The notes: a model not told the origin generated them from the letters alone. Shown: positions 46,156-56,742, numbered from the stretch's first letter. The stretch is 64,000 bases of DNA from Trichocoleus sp. (GCA_036702865.1 DATNQD010000071.1:1-64000); one strand, 5' to 3'. Numbers and translations are program-made.

Positions 46156-46392
46156 ATGCGATGTGCCGTTGTGAGTCGAGCAGGACAAACCCTAGCCTAT
46201 GGTCGGCTGCTGCTGCAAAAAACTGAGGATGGCGATCTGCGGCTTGATTTGCAAACCGATGGGGGGCGATTGATTAAAGGCGGCATTGTTGACCCCGATG
46301 GGGATATGGCTTCTGCAAGTCAGGGTTTGTTTCGACAGTTTTTTGAGGTCTGGGGGATGAGTGATCTGATCTTGAATGTGATGATTCGATAG
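46156..46392 (+). CDS. Small hypothetical protein
   Basis: 78 residues with an AGAGGAA ribosome-binding site nine bases before the ATG. Sequence CAVVSRAGQTLAYGRLLLQK, then DGDLRLDLQTDGGRLIKG suggests a small beta-rich fold. Not recognised. Confidence 0.6.
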   Translation: MRCAVVSRAGQTLAYGRLLLQKTEDGDLRLDLQTDGGRLIKGGIVDPDGDMASASQGLFRQFFEVWGMSDLILNVMIR

Positions 46393-46546
46393 CAAGCAAG
46401 GGTGAGGCAGCAGGGACAGGGAGGGGCGGCAAGAATGAGAGTTAAGGAAGGGTTATAAGAGATAAATAAAATTTATATTTTATGCATATACTCATTTCTT
46501 TAGTCTATGAATAAACTGGTTGCTAGAAGTCTATCAGTTCACTGCC

Positions 46547-46891
46547 ATGTTCGGGTTTGTTCAAGGGTTTGTTCAAAACGTTCAATCGAACATTCAATCG
46601 ATCGCCGCTGCAACAGCAAAATTTTTTTCGGCACTAGACCTGCTCTATCCTGTGCGCCAGTGGTTCAATCAGCTTGAGATCCAAGACGCTGCACTTGCTC
46701 ATTTCATCTGTCGCGTTGTTCCGGTGCAGTGTCCGTTTGAGCGAGAAATTTTTCTGTTCAATTGGAAGGTGGCGCACATCCCGCCACTCTGTAAGCTAAA
46801 TCCGCTCTACGAAGAGGTCGTGGCGCTGCGGTTTCGGGCGCTTTGCTATCTGGCAGATGAATGTGGGGAAGATGTCCGTTGCTATTGCTGA
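46547..46891 (+). CDS. Mo-dependent nitrogenase C-terminus-type protein
   Basis: 114 residues from ATG 46547. Core with PVRQWFNQLEIQDAALAHFICRVVPVQCPFER, then HIPPLCKLNPLYEEVVALRFRALCYLADECGED. This matches the PF06967-type family widespread in cyanobacteria and named after a nitrogenase-linked founder, although present in non-fixing species. Cys residues in the HFICR, QCPFE, PPLCKL and DECGEDVRCYC segments may bind metal. No nif genes occur in this window, so no nitrogen-fixation role is claimed. Confidence 0.8.
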   Translation: MFGFVQGFVQNVQSNIQSIAAATAKFFSALDLLYPVRQWFNQLEIQDAALAHFICRVVPVQCPFEREIFLFNWKVAHIPPLCKLNPLYEEVVALRFRALCYLADECGEDVRCYC

Positions 46892-47345
46892 ACACTAGAT
46901 CAGTTGAACACTTCATCCTAATGGTGAATCGGTCACGAGGGAACGACCAATTCTTCATTCCTGGCTTAAGCAACCGAAAGGGAACAATCTCTCATAAAAC
47001 TTCAACGAATACTTATTGTTCAGTTTCAGACTCCAGCGCAACCATCAACTCGCAACACTTAAGCTACCGATGTAGCGCTTCATGGGTAAAGCTCAACATA
47101 TTCAACCTGTAAAGCACGAGTATTCAGGGTGCTGCATTGCTTCATCTTATTCTTGGGGTATAGAAAGTTACCTTCCTCCAGACTGAATGATTTGCTGCTG
47201 TTGGACGGTTACTTTAAATCTACGGGTGCAACAGATGCAGAGTTCCTAACAGCAAGGTCTGTTAGACATCAAAGAAAAAGATTTTCGCTCTATTACACAA
47301 GCTTTTGCACATACTCGTGCTTTTGATACTGAGGTGGAATTGAAC
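46892..47345. other. Gap with no gene
   Basis: 454 bp; no convincing gene, hairpin or promoter was seen. Confidence 0.35.
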
Positions 47346-47798
47346 ATGAAAAATTTACGTGACCGAGAAGTTTATGACAATGAGCTACGGCGACAGGCTC
47401 AACTCGATCGAGAGAATAACAGCGCAGCAGGAGGTGTTGCACTGGGGATTGTGATCGCTGGTTTAGTGGGTGCAGGAATCGCAGCTTATGCCCTCCTGAA
47501 TAAGCAACCCGAAGCCCAAGCACCTCAGCAAAATACAGTCATTGAGCGAACCAAAGAACTGGTTCCAGTACCTCAGCCTAAAACTCCTGATGTCAAGGCT
47601 CCTGACATCAATATCACTGTCCCTGACCCTGTGAAGCCAGCTCCGGAAACTGGGTCAACTCAACCAGATTCAAACGCTCGATCGTCTTCTAACAATGATT
47701 CATCCAGCGATAAGTCAGCGAAGAGTGATTCATCCACGTCTAAGGGTGATTCATCTACGTCCGGTTCGAAAACTGCACCTGTTTCCGAAAATCCATAG
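47346..47798 (+). CDS. Membrane-anchored Ser/Pro-rich hypothetical protein
   Basis: 150 residues from ATG 47346 with GAGGTGG upstream. A charged N-terminus (about 1-28) is followed by one Gly/Ala-rich transmembrane helix (about 30-52, GGVALGIVIAGLVGAGIAAYALL). A Pro-rich then Ser/Asp-rich low-complexity tail (about 58-150) may be disordered. Probably an anchored periplasmic or cytoplasmic tail; function unknown. Confidence 0.65.
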   Translation: MKNLRDREVYDNELRRQAQLDRENNSAAGGVALGIVIAGLVGAGIAAYALLNKQPEAQAPQQNTVIERTKELVPVPQPKTPDVKAPDINITVPDPVKPAPETGSTQPDSNARSSSNNDSSSDKSAKSDSSTSKGDSSTSGSKTAPVSENP

Positions 47799-47834
47799 TT
47801 ATCCATAATCGGTTCCTATCGTTTTTCTGGTAGA

Positions 47835-47896
47835 GGCGAAGCATTTGCAGCAAAACAGTTGCACTGATTAGAATACATTGGCGAAGATGCTTCGCC
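47835..47896. repeat. Palindromic GGCGAAGCAT repeat
   Basis: GGCGAAGCAT (47835-47844) and ATGCTTCGCC (47887-47896) are a perfect inverted repeat; GGCGAAG-ATG-CTTCGCC (47880-47896) also forms a tight hairpin. The unit resembles the GGCGAAGCATT short repeat common in cyanobacterial intergenic DNA. It lies between two convergent genes and could stop transcription both ways. Confidence 0.65.
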
Positions 47897-47971
47897 CTTA
47901 CTCCTATCCGCACTAGCAAAAAGCGACCGCCTGACAAAGACGATCGCTGATAAAGATAGAAGTCCGTTATC

Positions 47972-49657
47972 CTACTTCACGATCCCCAGAATTGGAACGA
48001 CTTCAGGCTCAGCTCCTTTCGGAAGCAAGAAGTTCTTGGCGTAGATTTGAGGATTGGTTTGAGCAACTTGCGTGTACGATTCGCGTACTTGAGCGTTGAC
48101 TGCAACCATTTTCGCATCGTAAAGCTGGGTTGCCAGTTTGGGATAGAAGCCAATCCCAATAATCAATGCCAGGAAGCAGGCAGCAATGAAGACTTCGCGG
48201 GGTTTTGCATCACTGAAATCTGCGTCGGCAGGCAATACACAATTTGTGCCGAAGCAAACTGCCTCTTGATCGATTTGTTGGGGTGCTCCGGGGGTAACAA
48301 CATCACAGGTAGGCGCTTCACCACCTGCATAGAAAACCTGTCTCAGCATAGAGAGCAGATAGATAGGGGTAAGAATCAGCCCGACTGCGGCAAGAATGAC
48401 GGTCACCGTACGGAACGTAGGGCTGTAGATATCGCTTGTCGTCACACCTACAAAAACCGCAATTTCACTCGCAAATCCACTCATTCCAGGGAGAGCCAGC
48501 GATGCCATTGATGCTGCTGTAAAGAGCGCAAACACTTTAGGCATTGCTTTCCCGATACCGCCCATTTCATCCATTGACAGCGTATGAGTGCGATCGTAGG
48601 TGACACCCGCCAGGAAGAACAGCGCTGCTGCAATCAAACCGTGCGAAATCATCTGGAGCAGTGCGCCGCTAATGCCCACATCCGTGAAGGAGGCGATCCC
48701 CAGCAGCACAAAGCCCATGTGCGAAATCGAAGAGTATGCCAGACGACGCTTCATGTTCGACTGAGCAAAGGAGTTAAACGCGCCATAGATAATGTTGATA
48801 ACGCCCAAGATCGCCAGGATTGGAGCGAAATAAATGTGCGCGTGCGGTAGGAGTTCTAGATTGAAGCGGATCAAACCATAACCGCCCATTTTCAGCAACA
48901 CGCCTGCCAAAATCATCGAGACGGGCGCAGAAGCTTCACCGTGAGCATCGGGCAGCCAGGTATGCATTGGGAAGACTGCCAGCTTCACACCAAACGCCAC
49001 TAGCAAGCCTGCATAAAGCAAAAGCTCCATTGTCAGGGGGAAACTCTTCGTTGCAATTTCAGCAATATCAAAGGTGTGATAATCGCCGTAAAGCCCGAGT
49101 GCCAGAGCCGCAACCAAAATAAAGATTGAGGAAGCTGCCGTGTATAGCAGGAATTTTGTGGCTGCATAACGACGCTTTTGTCCGCCCCAAATGCACACCA
49201 GCAAATAGACTGGGATGAGTTCTACTTCCCACATGATGAACAGCAGCAGGAAGTCCTGGGCGACAAACACCCCAACCTGCGCCGAGTACAGCACCAGCAT
49301 CAGGAAATAAAAGAGACGAGGCTTGCGATCGACCTGCCACGCTCCAAAAATTGCCAGCGTTGTGACGAAGCCAGACAACAAGACGAGAGGCACAGAAAGC
49401 CCATCGACCGAAACCGCCCAGTTCAGACCTAACTGGGGAACCCAAGCATATTTTTCCGCGAGTTGGAACGTTGCACTGCTCGCATCGTAATGCTTCCAAA
49501 AGGCGTAACACATCAAACCGAAGTCCGCGATACCTACGCCCAGGGCATACCATCGAACGCGCTTGCCGGTTTTATCAGGCAGCACGGGGATGAGCAAGGA
49601 AGCAACGAGGGGAAGCAGGATGATCGCGGTTAGCCAGGGGAATCGATCCACTATCAT
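47972..49657 (-). CDS. ndhD: NADH/plastoquinone dehydrogenase subunit NdhD
   Basis: 561 residues, about 14 membrane helices. Proton-pumping antiporter-like subunit of NDH-1. Signatures include [63 protein letters not shown] and [25 protein letters not shown], with the conserved Glu and Lys residues in them. Length and C-terminal extension match cyanobacterial NdhD1/NdhD2 rather than the CO2-uptake NdhD3/4, but paralogue identity is not certain. No ndhF or other ndh gene is adjacent, as often for ndhD paralogues. Confidence 0.93.
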   Translation of the reverse strand: MIVDRFPWLTAIILLPLVASLLIPVLPDKTGKRVRWYALGVGIADFGLMCYAFWKHYDASSATFQLAEKYAWVPQLGLNWAVSVDGLSVPLVLLSGFVTTLAIFGAWQVDRKPRLFYFLMLVLYSAQVGVFVAQDFLLLFIMWEVELIPVYLLVCIWGGQKRRYAATKFLLYTAASSIFILVAALALGLYGDYHTFDIAEIATKSFPLTMELLLYAGLLVAFGVKLAVFPMHTWLPDAHGEASAPVSMILAGVLLKMGGYGLIRFNLELLPHAHIYFAPILAILGVINIIYGAFNSFAQSNMKRRLAYSSISHMGFVLLGIASFTDVGISGALLQMISHGLIAAALFFLAGVTYDRTHTLSMDEMGGIGKAMPKVFALFTAASMASLALPGMSGFASEIAVFVGVTTSDIYSPTFRTVTVILAAVGLILTPIYLLSMLRQVFYAGGEAPTCDVVTPGAPQQIDQEAVCFGTNCVLPADADFSDAKPREVFIAACFLALIIGIGFYPKLATQLYDAKMVAVNAQVRESYTQVAQTNPQIYAKNFLLPKGAEPEVVPILGIVK

Positions 49658-49878
49658 GGCGATGAGTAAAATTACTTATCTTTGAATTAATGTTATTTTA
49701 CTAAACTTTGTATTGATTTATTCAATAATCTTTACTCTGATGGATTCAGTCTTTATCCCGGATGACCATAGATAAAAATCTAATGTTTTTTCGTCAATGA
49801 TAGATATAGGAAAATGCTGATGATTTGAGAGTGAGTAATTAGTAATTGGCACAAAATTTCTTTATCCTCAATTCGCCA

Positions 49879-52068
49879 TCATTCCTTGCCTTTTCCCTTT
49901 TTGATTCCCTTTTTGCTGCCCTTCTTCACCACAGCCTTTTCCTGATCCGCCAAGCTGCCGTACTTGGGACTCCAAAATTCTCCTTTCGCAGTGTAGAAAT
50001 AAACTGCATCTTTGTGTTTTGGAGTTTGCCTTGCCTGCCGATCGGAGCAGCGTAGCATCACTTTTTGCTGTCCTTCTTTTTGGTAGGTGTATTCTTCCAG
50101 CGGTTTCCGGCAAACGGGACAGGCATATTCAGTTGGTTTAGCAGGCGTAGTCGGTGCGGAGGATGCAGCGCGAGGAGGTTCCCATTGCTGTTGGCGATCG
50201 TTCCAGAACAACACGGAATCGGGGCAATGCTGGCACTTGAGGAAAAAACCGTGGGATAATTTGCGGCTCGGCACTTTTGCCATTTTTTGGTCGCAGTGCA
50301 GACAGGCTGTGTCAGAAAGCTCTAGCTTGGGCTGAGTGGGATGGGCGATCGATTCAGTCAGCATGAGTTTCTGTGCCTGTTCTAATGCTGGAGCAAAATA
50401 GTCGCGGTTCCATTGCAGCAGCCATTGTTCCCAGTTCACTTCACCTTGGGCAATGCGATCGAGCGACTGTTCCATTTCGGCAGTAAACGCTGGATCAACC
50501 AGTTTGACCAGTAGTCTTTCCAGGGCAGCATCTAATTCCAGCCCTAAATCAGTCGGCTGGAGCTTGCCTTTGAGCATTTGGACATAGTTGCGCTGTTTCA
50601 ACGTCTTGATCGTGGGGGCATAGGTGGAAGGACGACCAATTCCCTGCCGCTCCATGAGCTGCACCAGTTTGGGTTCAGAATAGCGAGGGGGTGGCTGGGT
50701 TTGCTTTTGGTCTGCTTGAGCTTGCTGCAACGTTAAGTCTTGCCCTTGAGCCAGGTTGGGCAGTTCTGTATCAGCGTGCAGATTGTTCCAGTAGCGGGCA
50801 TAGCCTAAAAACTCGATCACTTGCCCTCTGGCTTCCCAGTAGAGTGAGCCAGACTGCGTCACAATGCGCGTTTTGCGAAGCCTTGCCGGATTGCACTGTG
50901 AAGCAACCGATCGCTTCCAGATCAGCACATACAAAGCAAACTCATCGGCGGATAGTTCGGGCTTCAGTTGCGCCGAAGGACGGTTAATATCGGTGGGGCG
51001 GATCGCTTCATGTGCCTCCTGTGCCCCTTTACGGCTGCGATGCTGGGTCGCCTGCTTCGGTAAATTATCGGGGTCGTGGGATTCAAGCCACTGTCGCACC
51101 GTTTGACAAAACTCTGGACTGAGGCTGACACTATCGGTTCGCATGTAGGTAATCAAGCCCTTTTCGTAAAGCGATTGTGCGACCTGCATGGTCTGATCGG
51201 GGCTGAAATGCAGCTTTGATCCAGCGGCTTGTTGCAGCGTGGATGTGGTAAAAGCGGCTGGGGGAGTCTGACGGGTGATTTTTCCTTCGACTTTAACGAT
51301 TTGATGCGGCTCAGATTGGGCAATCGTAATCAGTCGATCGGCTTCTGCCTGAGAAAGCACGCGATCGGATTCGGGGGCATCTTTCGGTTCTCCGGTGTCA
51401 TCAGCGGAACTGTCGCCGGACTTAGCCGCATTGAGTTTGACGCGATAGAAAGCGCGAAAGCCTTCTTGATATTCCACCCAAACCGACCAAAAATCCTGCG
51501 GCTGAAAGGAACGAATTTCTCGCTCTCGCTGACAGATCAAATGTAGCGTCGCACTCTGCACCCGCCCCATTGATTTTGCGCCAATGTTCAGCTTCCAAAC
51601 GACATGCTTACTGCCCTTGTAGCCCACCAATTTATCAAGACAATCTCTGGCGCGTCCGGCGGCAATCAAGTCAGTATTCAGCGGCCGAGGTTTGGCGATC
51701 GCCTGCTGTACTGCCTGTGTTGTAATTTCGTGATAAACGACTCGCTGCGGATTTTTGAGCCGTAATTCCTGCGCCAGATGCCAGCTAATGACTTCTCCTT
51801 CCCGGTCTTCATCACAGCCCAGAAAAACGCGATCGGCTTGTTTTACGGCTTGCCGCAAATCTGCCAAAACCTGCTTTCCCTTGGTTCCGCGCGGCACATA
51901 GCGACACTGAAGCGGGGTACTGTCTAGATCAAACCCCAGTGCATCTTCACCATCATCGGCTAACTCACGCACGTGCCCCATACTGGCTTTGACAATCCAC
52001 CCACTGCCCAAAATTTGCTTGAGTTTGGCAATCTTCCCAGGGGATTCAATCAGAAGCAGGTTCGGCAT
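49879..52068 (-). CDS. topA: Type IA DNA topoisomerase I
   Basis: 729 residues from ATG 52068. TOPRIM domain (LLLIESPGKIAKLKQIL, then CDEDREGEVISWHLAQ with the D-x-D-R-E-G-E metal site). The DNA gate carries the active-site Tyr in LITYMRTDSVSLS. The C-terminal part has two zinc ribbons, CLHCDQKMAKV...KCQHC and CPVCRKPLEE...LRCSD, and a Lys-rich tail (KKGSKKGIKKGKGKE). It relaxes negative supercoils. The usual TDPDREGE reads CDEDREGE here, a mild deviation. Shorter than many TopA, so this may be a second paralogue. Acts on the chromosome in the cytoplasm. Confidence 0.92.
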   Translation of the reverse strand: MPNLLLIESPGKIAKLKQILGSGWIVKASMGHVRELADDGEDALGFDLDSTPLQCRYVPRGTKGKQVLADLRQAVKQADRVFLGCDEDREGEVISWHLAQELRLKNPQRVVYHEITTQAVQQAIAKPRPLNTDLIAAGRARDCLDKLVGYKGSKHVVWKLNIGAKSMGRVQSATLHLICQREREIRSFQPQDFWSVWVEYQEGFRAFYRVKLNAAKSGDSSADDTGEPKDAPESDRVLSQAEADRLITIAQSEPHQIVKVEGKITRQTPPAAFTTSTLQQAAGSKLHFSPDQTMQVAQSLYEKGLITYMRTDSVSLSPEFCQTVRQWLESHDPDNLPKQATQHRSRKGAQEAHEAIRPTDINRPSAQLKPELSADEFALYVLIWKRSVASQCNPARLRKTRIVTQSGSLYWEARGQVIEFLGYARYWNNLHADTELPNLAQGQDLTLQQAQADQKQTQPPPRYSEPKLVQLMERQGIGRPSTYAPTIKTLKQRNYVQMLKGKLQPTDLGLELDAALERLLVKLVDPAFTAEMEQSLDRIAQGEVNWEQWLLQWNRDYFAPALEQAQKLMLTESIAHPTQPKLELSDTACLHCDQKMAKVPSRKLSHGFFLKCQHCPDSVLFWNDRQQQWEPPRAASSAPTTPAKPTEYACPVCRKPLEEYTYQKEGQQKVMLRCSDRQARQTPKHKDAVYFYTAKGEFWSPKYGSLADQEKAVVKKGSKKGIKKGKGKE

Positions 52069-52213
52069 ATTCAAACCTAAAGGTTGCTAAGGCGACGTAT
52101 TAGTAATTATGTACTGAATTTGGGGAATTGGTAAGGCGAGACAATGTGCAACCTGAATCCGATCGATTGTAATCAACCTGACCGACCCATAGCAAAAAAT
52201 TAAGAATCCCCCC

Positions 52214-52245
52214 TTGACTCTCCAGTGCAGTAGAAGGTTCAGCAT
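52214..52245 (+). promoter_or_regulatory. MerR/CueR-type promoter of the copper ATPase
   Basis: TTGACT (52214-52219) and CAGCAT (52240-52245) are separated by 20 bp (19 bp to TCAGCA), with CTCCAGT-GC-AGTAGAAGG in the spacer. This resembles metal-responsive MerR-family promoters (TTGACTCTCCAGT...GAAGGTT). It lies about 60 bp before the ATPase start. Confidence 0.6.
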
Positions 52246-52302
52246 AGAGTTATCGCATTTTCTCGATCGCAGAACTGTCTCATTGCCAAACAGGGGGGAA
52301 TC

Positions 52303-54564
52303 ATGGAAAACGCTACTTTAAAGTTAAGGGGCATGAGTTGTGCAGCTTGTGCCACAAACATTGAATCGGCAATTCGGTCTGTGCCGGGTGTGAGTCAGGG
52401 TGATGTAAACTTTGGGGCAGAACTGGCACAGGTTCAATACGATCCGCAAACAACAGATTTAGCCGCTATTCAGCAGGCAGTTGAAGATGCCGGATATGCT
52501 GCTGCTGCACTGGAAGCTCAGGATATTTTTGCAGACGAAGATGAAACTGAAAAAGCGGCAAGACTTGCTCAAGAAAATAACCTAAAGCGCAAAGTTTGGG
52601 TTGGCGCAATCATCAGCGTGATCTTGTTAGTTGGCTCCATTCCAGCGATGACAGGTTGGATGATTCCGTTCATTCCCGCCTGGTTGCATAACTTCTGGCT
52701 GCAAGCTGCATTAACGGCTCCAGTGCAATTTTGGTGTGGCAGAACTTTCTATATCAACGCCTGGAAAGCTTTCAAGCGCCACAGTTCAACCATGGATACC
52801 TTGATTGCATTAGGAACCAGTGCCGCTTATTTTTACTCGCTGTTTGTAACGCTGTTTCCCAGTTTTCTGATCGCTCAGGGTTTAACGCCTCACGTTTATT
52901 ACGAAACTGCCGCGATCGTCATCACGCTTATCTTGCTCGGACGTTTCTTGGAGCATCGGGCCAGGGGTCAAACTTCGGAGGCAATTCGTAAGCTAATTGG
53001 CTTGCAGGCTCGGACAGCCAGAATCATTCGCAGAGGACAGGAAATTGATGTGCCGATCGCTGCGGTGCAAATTGGCGATGTGGTGCTGGTGCGACCGGGC
53101 GAGAAAATTCCGGTGGATGGTGAGGTGATTGAGGGAACATCCACGGTGGATGAATCGATGGTGACGGGTGAGAGTGTGCCGGTGAAAAAGCAGCCTGGAG
53201 ATGAGGTCATTGGGGCAACAATCAACAAAACTGGCAGTTTTCAGTTCCGCACCACTCGGATTGGCAAAGATACGTTTCTGGCGCAGATTGTTCGATTGGT
53301 GCAGCAAGCGCAAGGCTCAAAAGCCCCGATTCAACGATTGGCAGATCAAATTACAGGCTGGTTTGTGCCTGCGGTAATTGCCATTGCCATTGCCACCTTT
53401 ATCATCTGGTTTACGCTGATGGGAAATGTCACCCTGGCAACGATCGCGATGGTCGAAGTGCTGATCATTGCCTGTCCCTGCGCTTTGGGCTTAGCTACAC
53501 CTACTTCCATCATGGTGGGAACTGGGAAAGGAGCAGAGAACGGAATTTTGATTAAAGGCGCAGAAAGTTTAGAACTGGCGCACCGCATCCAAACGATCGT
53601 TCTGGATAAAACGGGCACGATCACAGAAGGAAAGCCAACCGTCACAGATTTTGTCACAGTTAAAGGAACGGCAGATCACAACGAGTTAAATTTGCTGAAC
53701 CTGGCAGCAACAGTAGAACGCTATTCTGAACATCCTCTAGCAGAAGCCGTCGTTCGGTATGCCCAATCCCAGCAAATCGCGCTGACAGAAGCAACCGGAT
53801 TTGAAGCAGTTGCCGGAAGTGGAGTACAGGCAACCGTTCATCATCAGCTCATTCAGATTGGAACGCAGCGATGGATGCAGGAGTTGGGGATTGAAACAGG
53901 CAGCCTGGAGCAGCAAAAACAGCGATTGGAGTATTTGGGCAAGACCGTAATTTGGATCGCGATCGATGGCACAGTCGAAGCAATTATGGGCATTTCAGAT
54001 GCACTGAAACCTTCCTCGAAAGCAGTCGTCCGGACGCTACAAAAACTTGGTTTAGAAGTCGTGATGCTGACCGGGGATAATCGTCCCACGGCTGAAGTGA
54101 TCGCCCGTGAAGTGGGAATTGGCAGAGTTTTGGCAGAAGTGCGACCCGATCAAAAAGCAGCAACGGTGCAACAACTCCAGTCTGAAGGCAAAATTGTGGC
54201 GATGGTGGGAGATGGCATTAATGATGCGCCTGCCTTGGCTCAAGCAGACGTTGGTCTGGCGATCGGTACAGGAACCGATGTGGCAATTGCGGCAAGTGAC
54301 ATTACACTCATCTCTGGCGATCTTCAGGGCATTGTCACTGCTATTCAGCTTTCTCGCGCCACGATGCAAAACATCCGTCAAAATCTCTTTTTCGCGCTGA
54401 TCTATAACGTAGCTGGTATTCCAATCGCCGCAGGGATTCTCTATCCGTTTTCGGGTTGGTTACTCAATCCAATCATTGCCGGAGGAGCGATGGCGTTTAG
54501 CTCGGTTTCAGTCGTCACGAATGCACTGCGGTTGCGAAACTTTCAGCCGCGATCGATTGTTTAA
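52303..54564 (+). CDS. copA: Copper-transporting P1B-type ATPase
   Basis: 753 residues. One N-terminal HMA domain with GMSCAAC (Cys13, Cys16), then eight membrane helices. The CPC metal path is at 391-393 ([13 protein letters not shown]), the phosphorylated Asp435 is in DKTGTITEG, the nucleotide-binding HP motif is in SEHPLAEAV, and [20 protein letters not shown] closes the P-domain. Together these define Cu(I)-type P1B-1 pumps, such as PacS, CtaA or CopA. Whether it exports copper or feeds thylakoid plastocyanin is not decidable here. GGGGGAAT precedes ATG. The small exported protein that follows is likely cotranscribed. Confidence 0.92.
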   Translation: MENATLKLRGMSCAACATNIESAIRSVPGVSQGDVNFGAELAQVQYDPQTTDLAAIQQAVEDAGYAAAALEAQDIFADEDETEKAARLAQENNLKRKVWVGAIISVILLVGSIPAMTGWMIPFIPAWLHNFWLQAALTAPVQFWCGRTFYINAWKAFKRHSSTMDTLIALGTSAAYFYSLFVTLFPSFLIAQGLTPHVYYETAAIVITLILLGRFLEHRARGQTSEAIRKLIGLQARTARIIRRGQEIDVPIAAVQIGDVVLVRPGEKIPVDGEVIEGTSTVDESMVTGESVPVKKQPGDEVIGATINKTGSFQFRTTRIGKDTFLAQIVRLVQQAQGSKAPIQRLADQITGWFVPAVIAIAIATFIIWFTLMGNVTLATIAMVEVLIIACPCALGLATPTSIMVGTGKGAENGILIKGAESLELAHRIQTIVLDKTGTITEGKPTVTDFVTVKGTADHNELNLLNLAATVERYSEHPLAEAVVRYAQSQQIALTEATGFEAVAGSGVQATVHHQLIQIGTQRWMQELGIETGSLEQQKQRLEYLGKTVIWIAIDGTVEAIMGISDALKPSSKAVVRTLQKLGLEVVMLTGDNRPTAEVIAREVGIGRVLAEVRPDQKAATVQQLQSEGKIVAMVGDGINDAPALAQADVGLAIGTGTDVAIAASDITLISGDLQGIVTAIQLSRATMQNIRQNLFFALIYNVAGIPIAAGILYPFSGWLLNPIIAGGAMAFSSVSVVTNALRLRNFQPRSIV

Positions 54565-54601
54565 TCAACTTAATCAACAGGAAAACTTAGCTGGAGGAAC
54601 G

Positions 54602-54865
54602 ATGAATTATCGCTATAGCGTTGGCTTGCTTGCCGGAATCATGCTGCATCTCAGCCTTGCCTCAGCCACAGTTGCTCAGATGCCAATGAACCAGGCTGAA
54701 CCTTCCTCAGCCGCATCCAATCAGTTCCAGCAAATTGAACAGCCGATCGCCCTGAAAGCAGGCGTTGTGATAGGCGGATTGGGATTAATTGGCTTAGAAC
54801 TCTGGTGGTTTATTTGGAGCAAGCCACGGACTTCCACAAAACCGAGGCTGGAATCAAGAGACTAG
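54602..54865 (+). CDS. Small exported membrane protein downstream of copA
   Basis: 87 residues with a strong CTGGAGGAACG ribosome-binding site, 37 bp after copA. N-terminal signal-like helix (about 6-26), a Gln/Ser-rich middle, and a second helix (about 53-72, AGVVIGGLGLIGLELWWFIW). The C-terminal end is basic. Not recognised. Position suggests a copper-related accessory role, but no Met- or His-rich metal motif stands out. Confidence 0.65.
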   Translation: MNYRYSVGLLAGIMLHLSLASATVAQMPMNQAEPSSAASNQFQQIEQPIALKAGVVIGGLGLIGLELWWFIWSKPRTSTKPRLESRD

Positions 54866-55001
54866 CAAAACCTCGCTTTAAAGTTGAGTCTGCAAGAGAT
54901 TCGAGGAAGCTGCACATTGCAGCAGGGGATTGAATTTGCTTCAACTTGCCAACTGCTTCGGCTGAATGCAACTGTCCTCGATCGCCTGATCCAACCTGAA
55001 A

Positions 55002-55550
55002 TTAACTGGCTGCTTTTTTGCGTCCTCTTGTTGCCCCTGTACGAGTTGTAGCGCGGGTGCGCGTTGTTGCCTTCGTTTTCGCAGCAGATTGGGATTGCTC
55101 AGAAGATTCAGCCTTTGCAGATTTCCGTCTTCTGCGTGGGGTTGATTCCGTGGGGGTTGGTACATCCTCCGGGGCATCTGCTGTTGCAGTTTCATCTGTT
55201 TGAGCCGTTACCGTTTCATCTGTTTGGGATGTATCGACTGCGCGTTTTCTACCCCGCCCCCGTTTGGATGGGACTGCACCTTCTTTTTGGGACTTGCTCA
55301 AGGAGAGATAGCGTTTGAGCGAGAAAACTGAAATTGCAATTCCGTTGTCTGCCAAAAGTTGGGTCACTTCTTCGTAGCTGTAGCCGCGATCGAGAGCAAC
55401 TGTAATTGGCTCTTGCAACTGATTAATTGCTTCTCGCAGTGACCAAGACTCTTTCGGTTTTTCTGGCAGTGATTCAAGTGCAGAGGTGACTTGATGAATT
55501 GCAGGTTTGGAGATGTTTGCAGCCGCAGTCGATCGTTTGCGAGGAGCCAT
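55002..55550 (-). CDS. AT-hook-like basic-tailed DNA-binding protein
   Basis: 182 residues. N-terminal helical region (about 35-88) containing SLREAINQLQEPITVALDRGYSYEEVTQLLADNGIAISVFSLKRYLS. It reads as a helix-turn-helix-like unit similar to those in some plasmid-type mobilisation proteins. An acidic/Thr-rich linker follows, with Arg/Lys-Gly motifs SKRGRGRKRAVD and RRRRKSAKAE. The extreme C-terminus is repeats of TRTRATTRTGATRGRKK. RGRGRK resembles an AT-hook. It may be a nucleoid-associated or histone-H1-like protein. Function inferred from composition only. Confidence 0.6.
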   Translation of the reverse strand: MAPRKRSTAAANISKPAIHQVTSALESLPEKPKESWSLREAINQLQEPITVALDRGYSYEEVTQLLADNGIAISVFSLKRYLSLSKSQKEGAVPSKRGRGRKRAVDTSQTDETVTAQTDETATADAPEDVPTPTESTPRRRRKSAKAESSEQSQSAAKTKATTRTRATTRTGATRGRKKAAS

Positions 55551-55812
55551 AGATTTCTTCAGAGAGTAGTAATTTTTGACAGTTCAGATCAATCATTTTT
55601 GATCGCTTATTTCCAGCTTACATACAAATTTGAACTATGATTCATAATTCTGTCCATTTTCTGTGTATTCATGCGGCTATTTATGCTTCGCCATATCGTT
55701 GTTCAGAGTGTATTACTGACCCGTTCGGAATAGGGCATCATCATTCTGTAGCTTTTACCGAAGTACAGGAATTTGAATTCAGCAAAACGATATCGATCGA
55801 GGAGATGAGCTA

Positions 55813-56664
55813 ATGCAATTGCAGCGGTTTGATACACCCCAAGCGTTCTATCATCATGCTCAGTCTTACTTGCTCCAGCATGAAGCAGAGCATAATCTTT
55901 TACTGGGAATCCTGCATACACTCCAGCATCACCCCGATCGCGATGCTCAGTCTCCTTATCTCGTTAGCGTTGAAGCAGCAGAAAAAATCGTTGCTGTAGC
56001 ACTCCAGACCCCGCCTCACAAGCTAGTGCTGTCCAAAGCCACTGAGCTTGCAGCAATCGAATTAATCGCTCAAGATGCTCACCGTCATTTCCATGCTCTC
56101 CCAGGCGTCAGTGGACTTATCCCAGAGGTGCAAGCCTTTATTGAGGTATGGCGAATCCTCACGGGGCAGTCGGCTCAGCTTGCCATGCAAATGCGAATTC
56201 ACCAACTCACCGAAGTGCAGCCTCTCCCTGCCGTCAACGGGAGACTCAGACTTGCCACCGCAGCCGATCGCCCCTTATTGCTGGAATGGTTTTCGGCATT
56301 CATTACCGAAGCGATTGCGTCATTTGGAGCAAATGCAGAAAAGTTAGTTGATGGTGCTTTGCAAAAACAGAGCCTCTATTTGTGGGAAGATTCTGTCCCG
56401 GTATCATTTGCCGGCGGTAATCTCGCTTCATCCTCTGCGGTTCGGATCGGTCCTGTTTATACGCCTCCAGAATTTCGCCGTCAGGGATATGCAACTGCTT
56501 GTGTTGCGGCATTAACCCAACAATTACTCGATCGCGGCTATGAGCGCTGCTTTTTGTTTACCGATTTGGCAAACCCAACTTCTAATCACATTTATCAAAC
56601 GATCGGCTATCGCCCAGTTTGTGACTGGCACGATTACTCGTTTGGGAAGGGGACAGAGGAGTAG
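55813..56664 (+). CDS. GNAT-family N-acetyltransferase
   Basis: 283 residues with GAGGAGATG upstream of the ATG. The N-terminal half (about 1-135) is a non-catalytic-looking GNAT-like domain. The second half has RLRLATAADRPLLLEWFSAF and the acetyl-CoA binding loop in PPEFRRQGYATACVAALTQQLLD, followed by FTDLANPTSNHIYQTIGYRPVCDW. The R-x-x-G-x-A/G signature is intact. Substrate unknown. Confidence 0.85.
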   Translation: MQLQRFDTPQAFYHHAQSYLLQHEAEHNLLLGILHTLQHHPDRDAQSPYLVSVEAAEKIVAVALQTPPHKLVLSKATELAAIELIAQDAHRHFHALPGVSGLIPEVQAFIEVWRILTGQSAQLAMQMRIHQLTEVQPLPAVNGRLRLATAADRPLLLEWFSAFITEAIASFGANAEKLVDGALQKQSLYLWEDSVPVSFAGGNLASSSAVRIGPVYTPPEFRRQGYATACVAALTQQLLDRGYERCFLFTDLANPTSNHIYQTIGYRPVCDWHDYSFGKGTEE

Positions 56665-56742
56665 GATATCTAAGCTTTTGTTGAATCAGGATTGGTGCGA
56701 AGTGTGTCCTGTCTTCTGTTCTTTGTTTCCTATCACCGTTTC

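Noticed and set aside
46547-46891. Evidence for nitrogen fixation from the Mo-nitrogenase-type protein
   Set aside because: The family occurs widely in cyanobacteria without nif genes, and none are present here.
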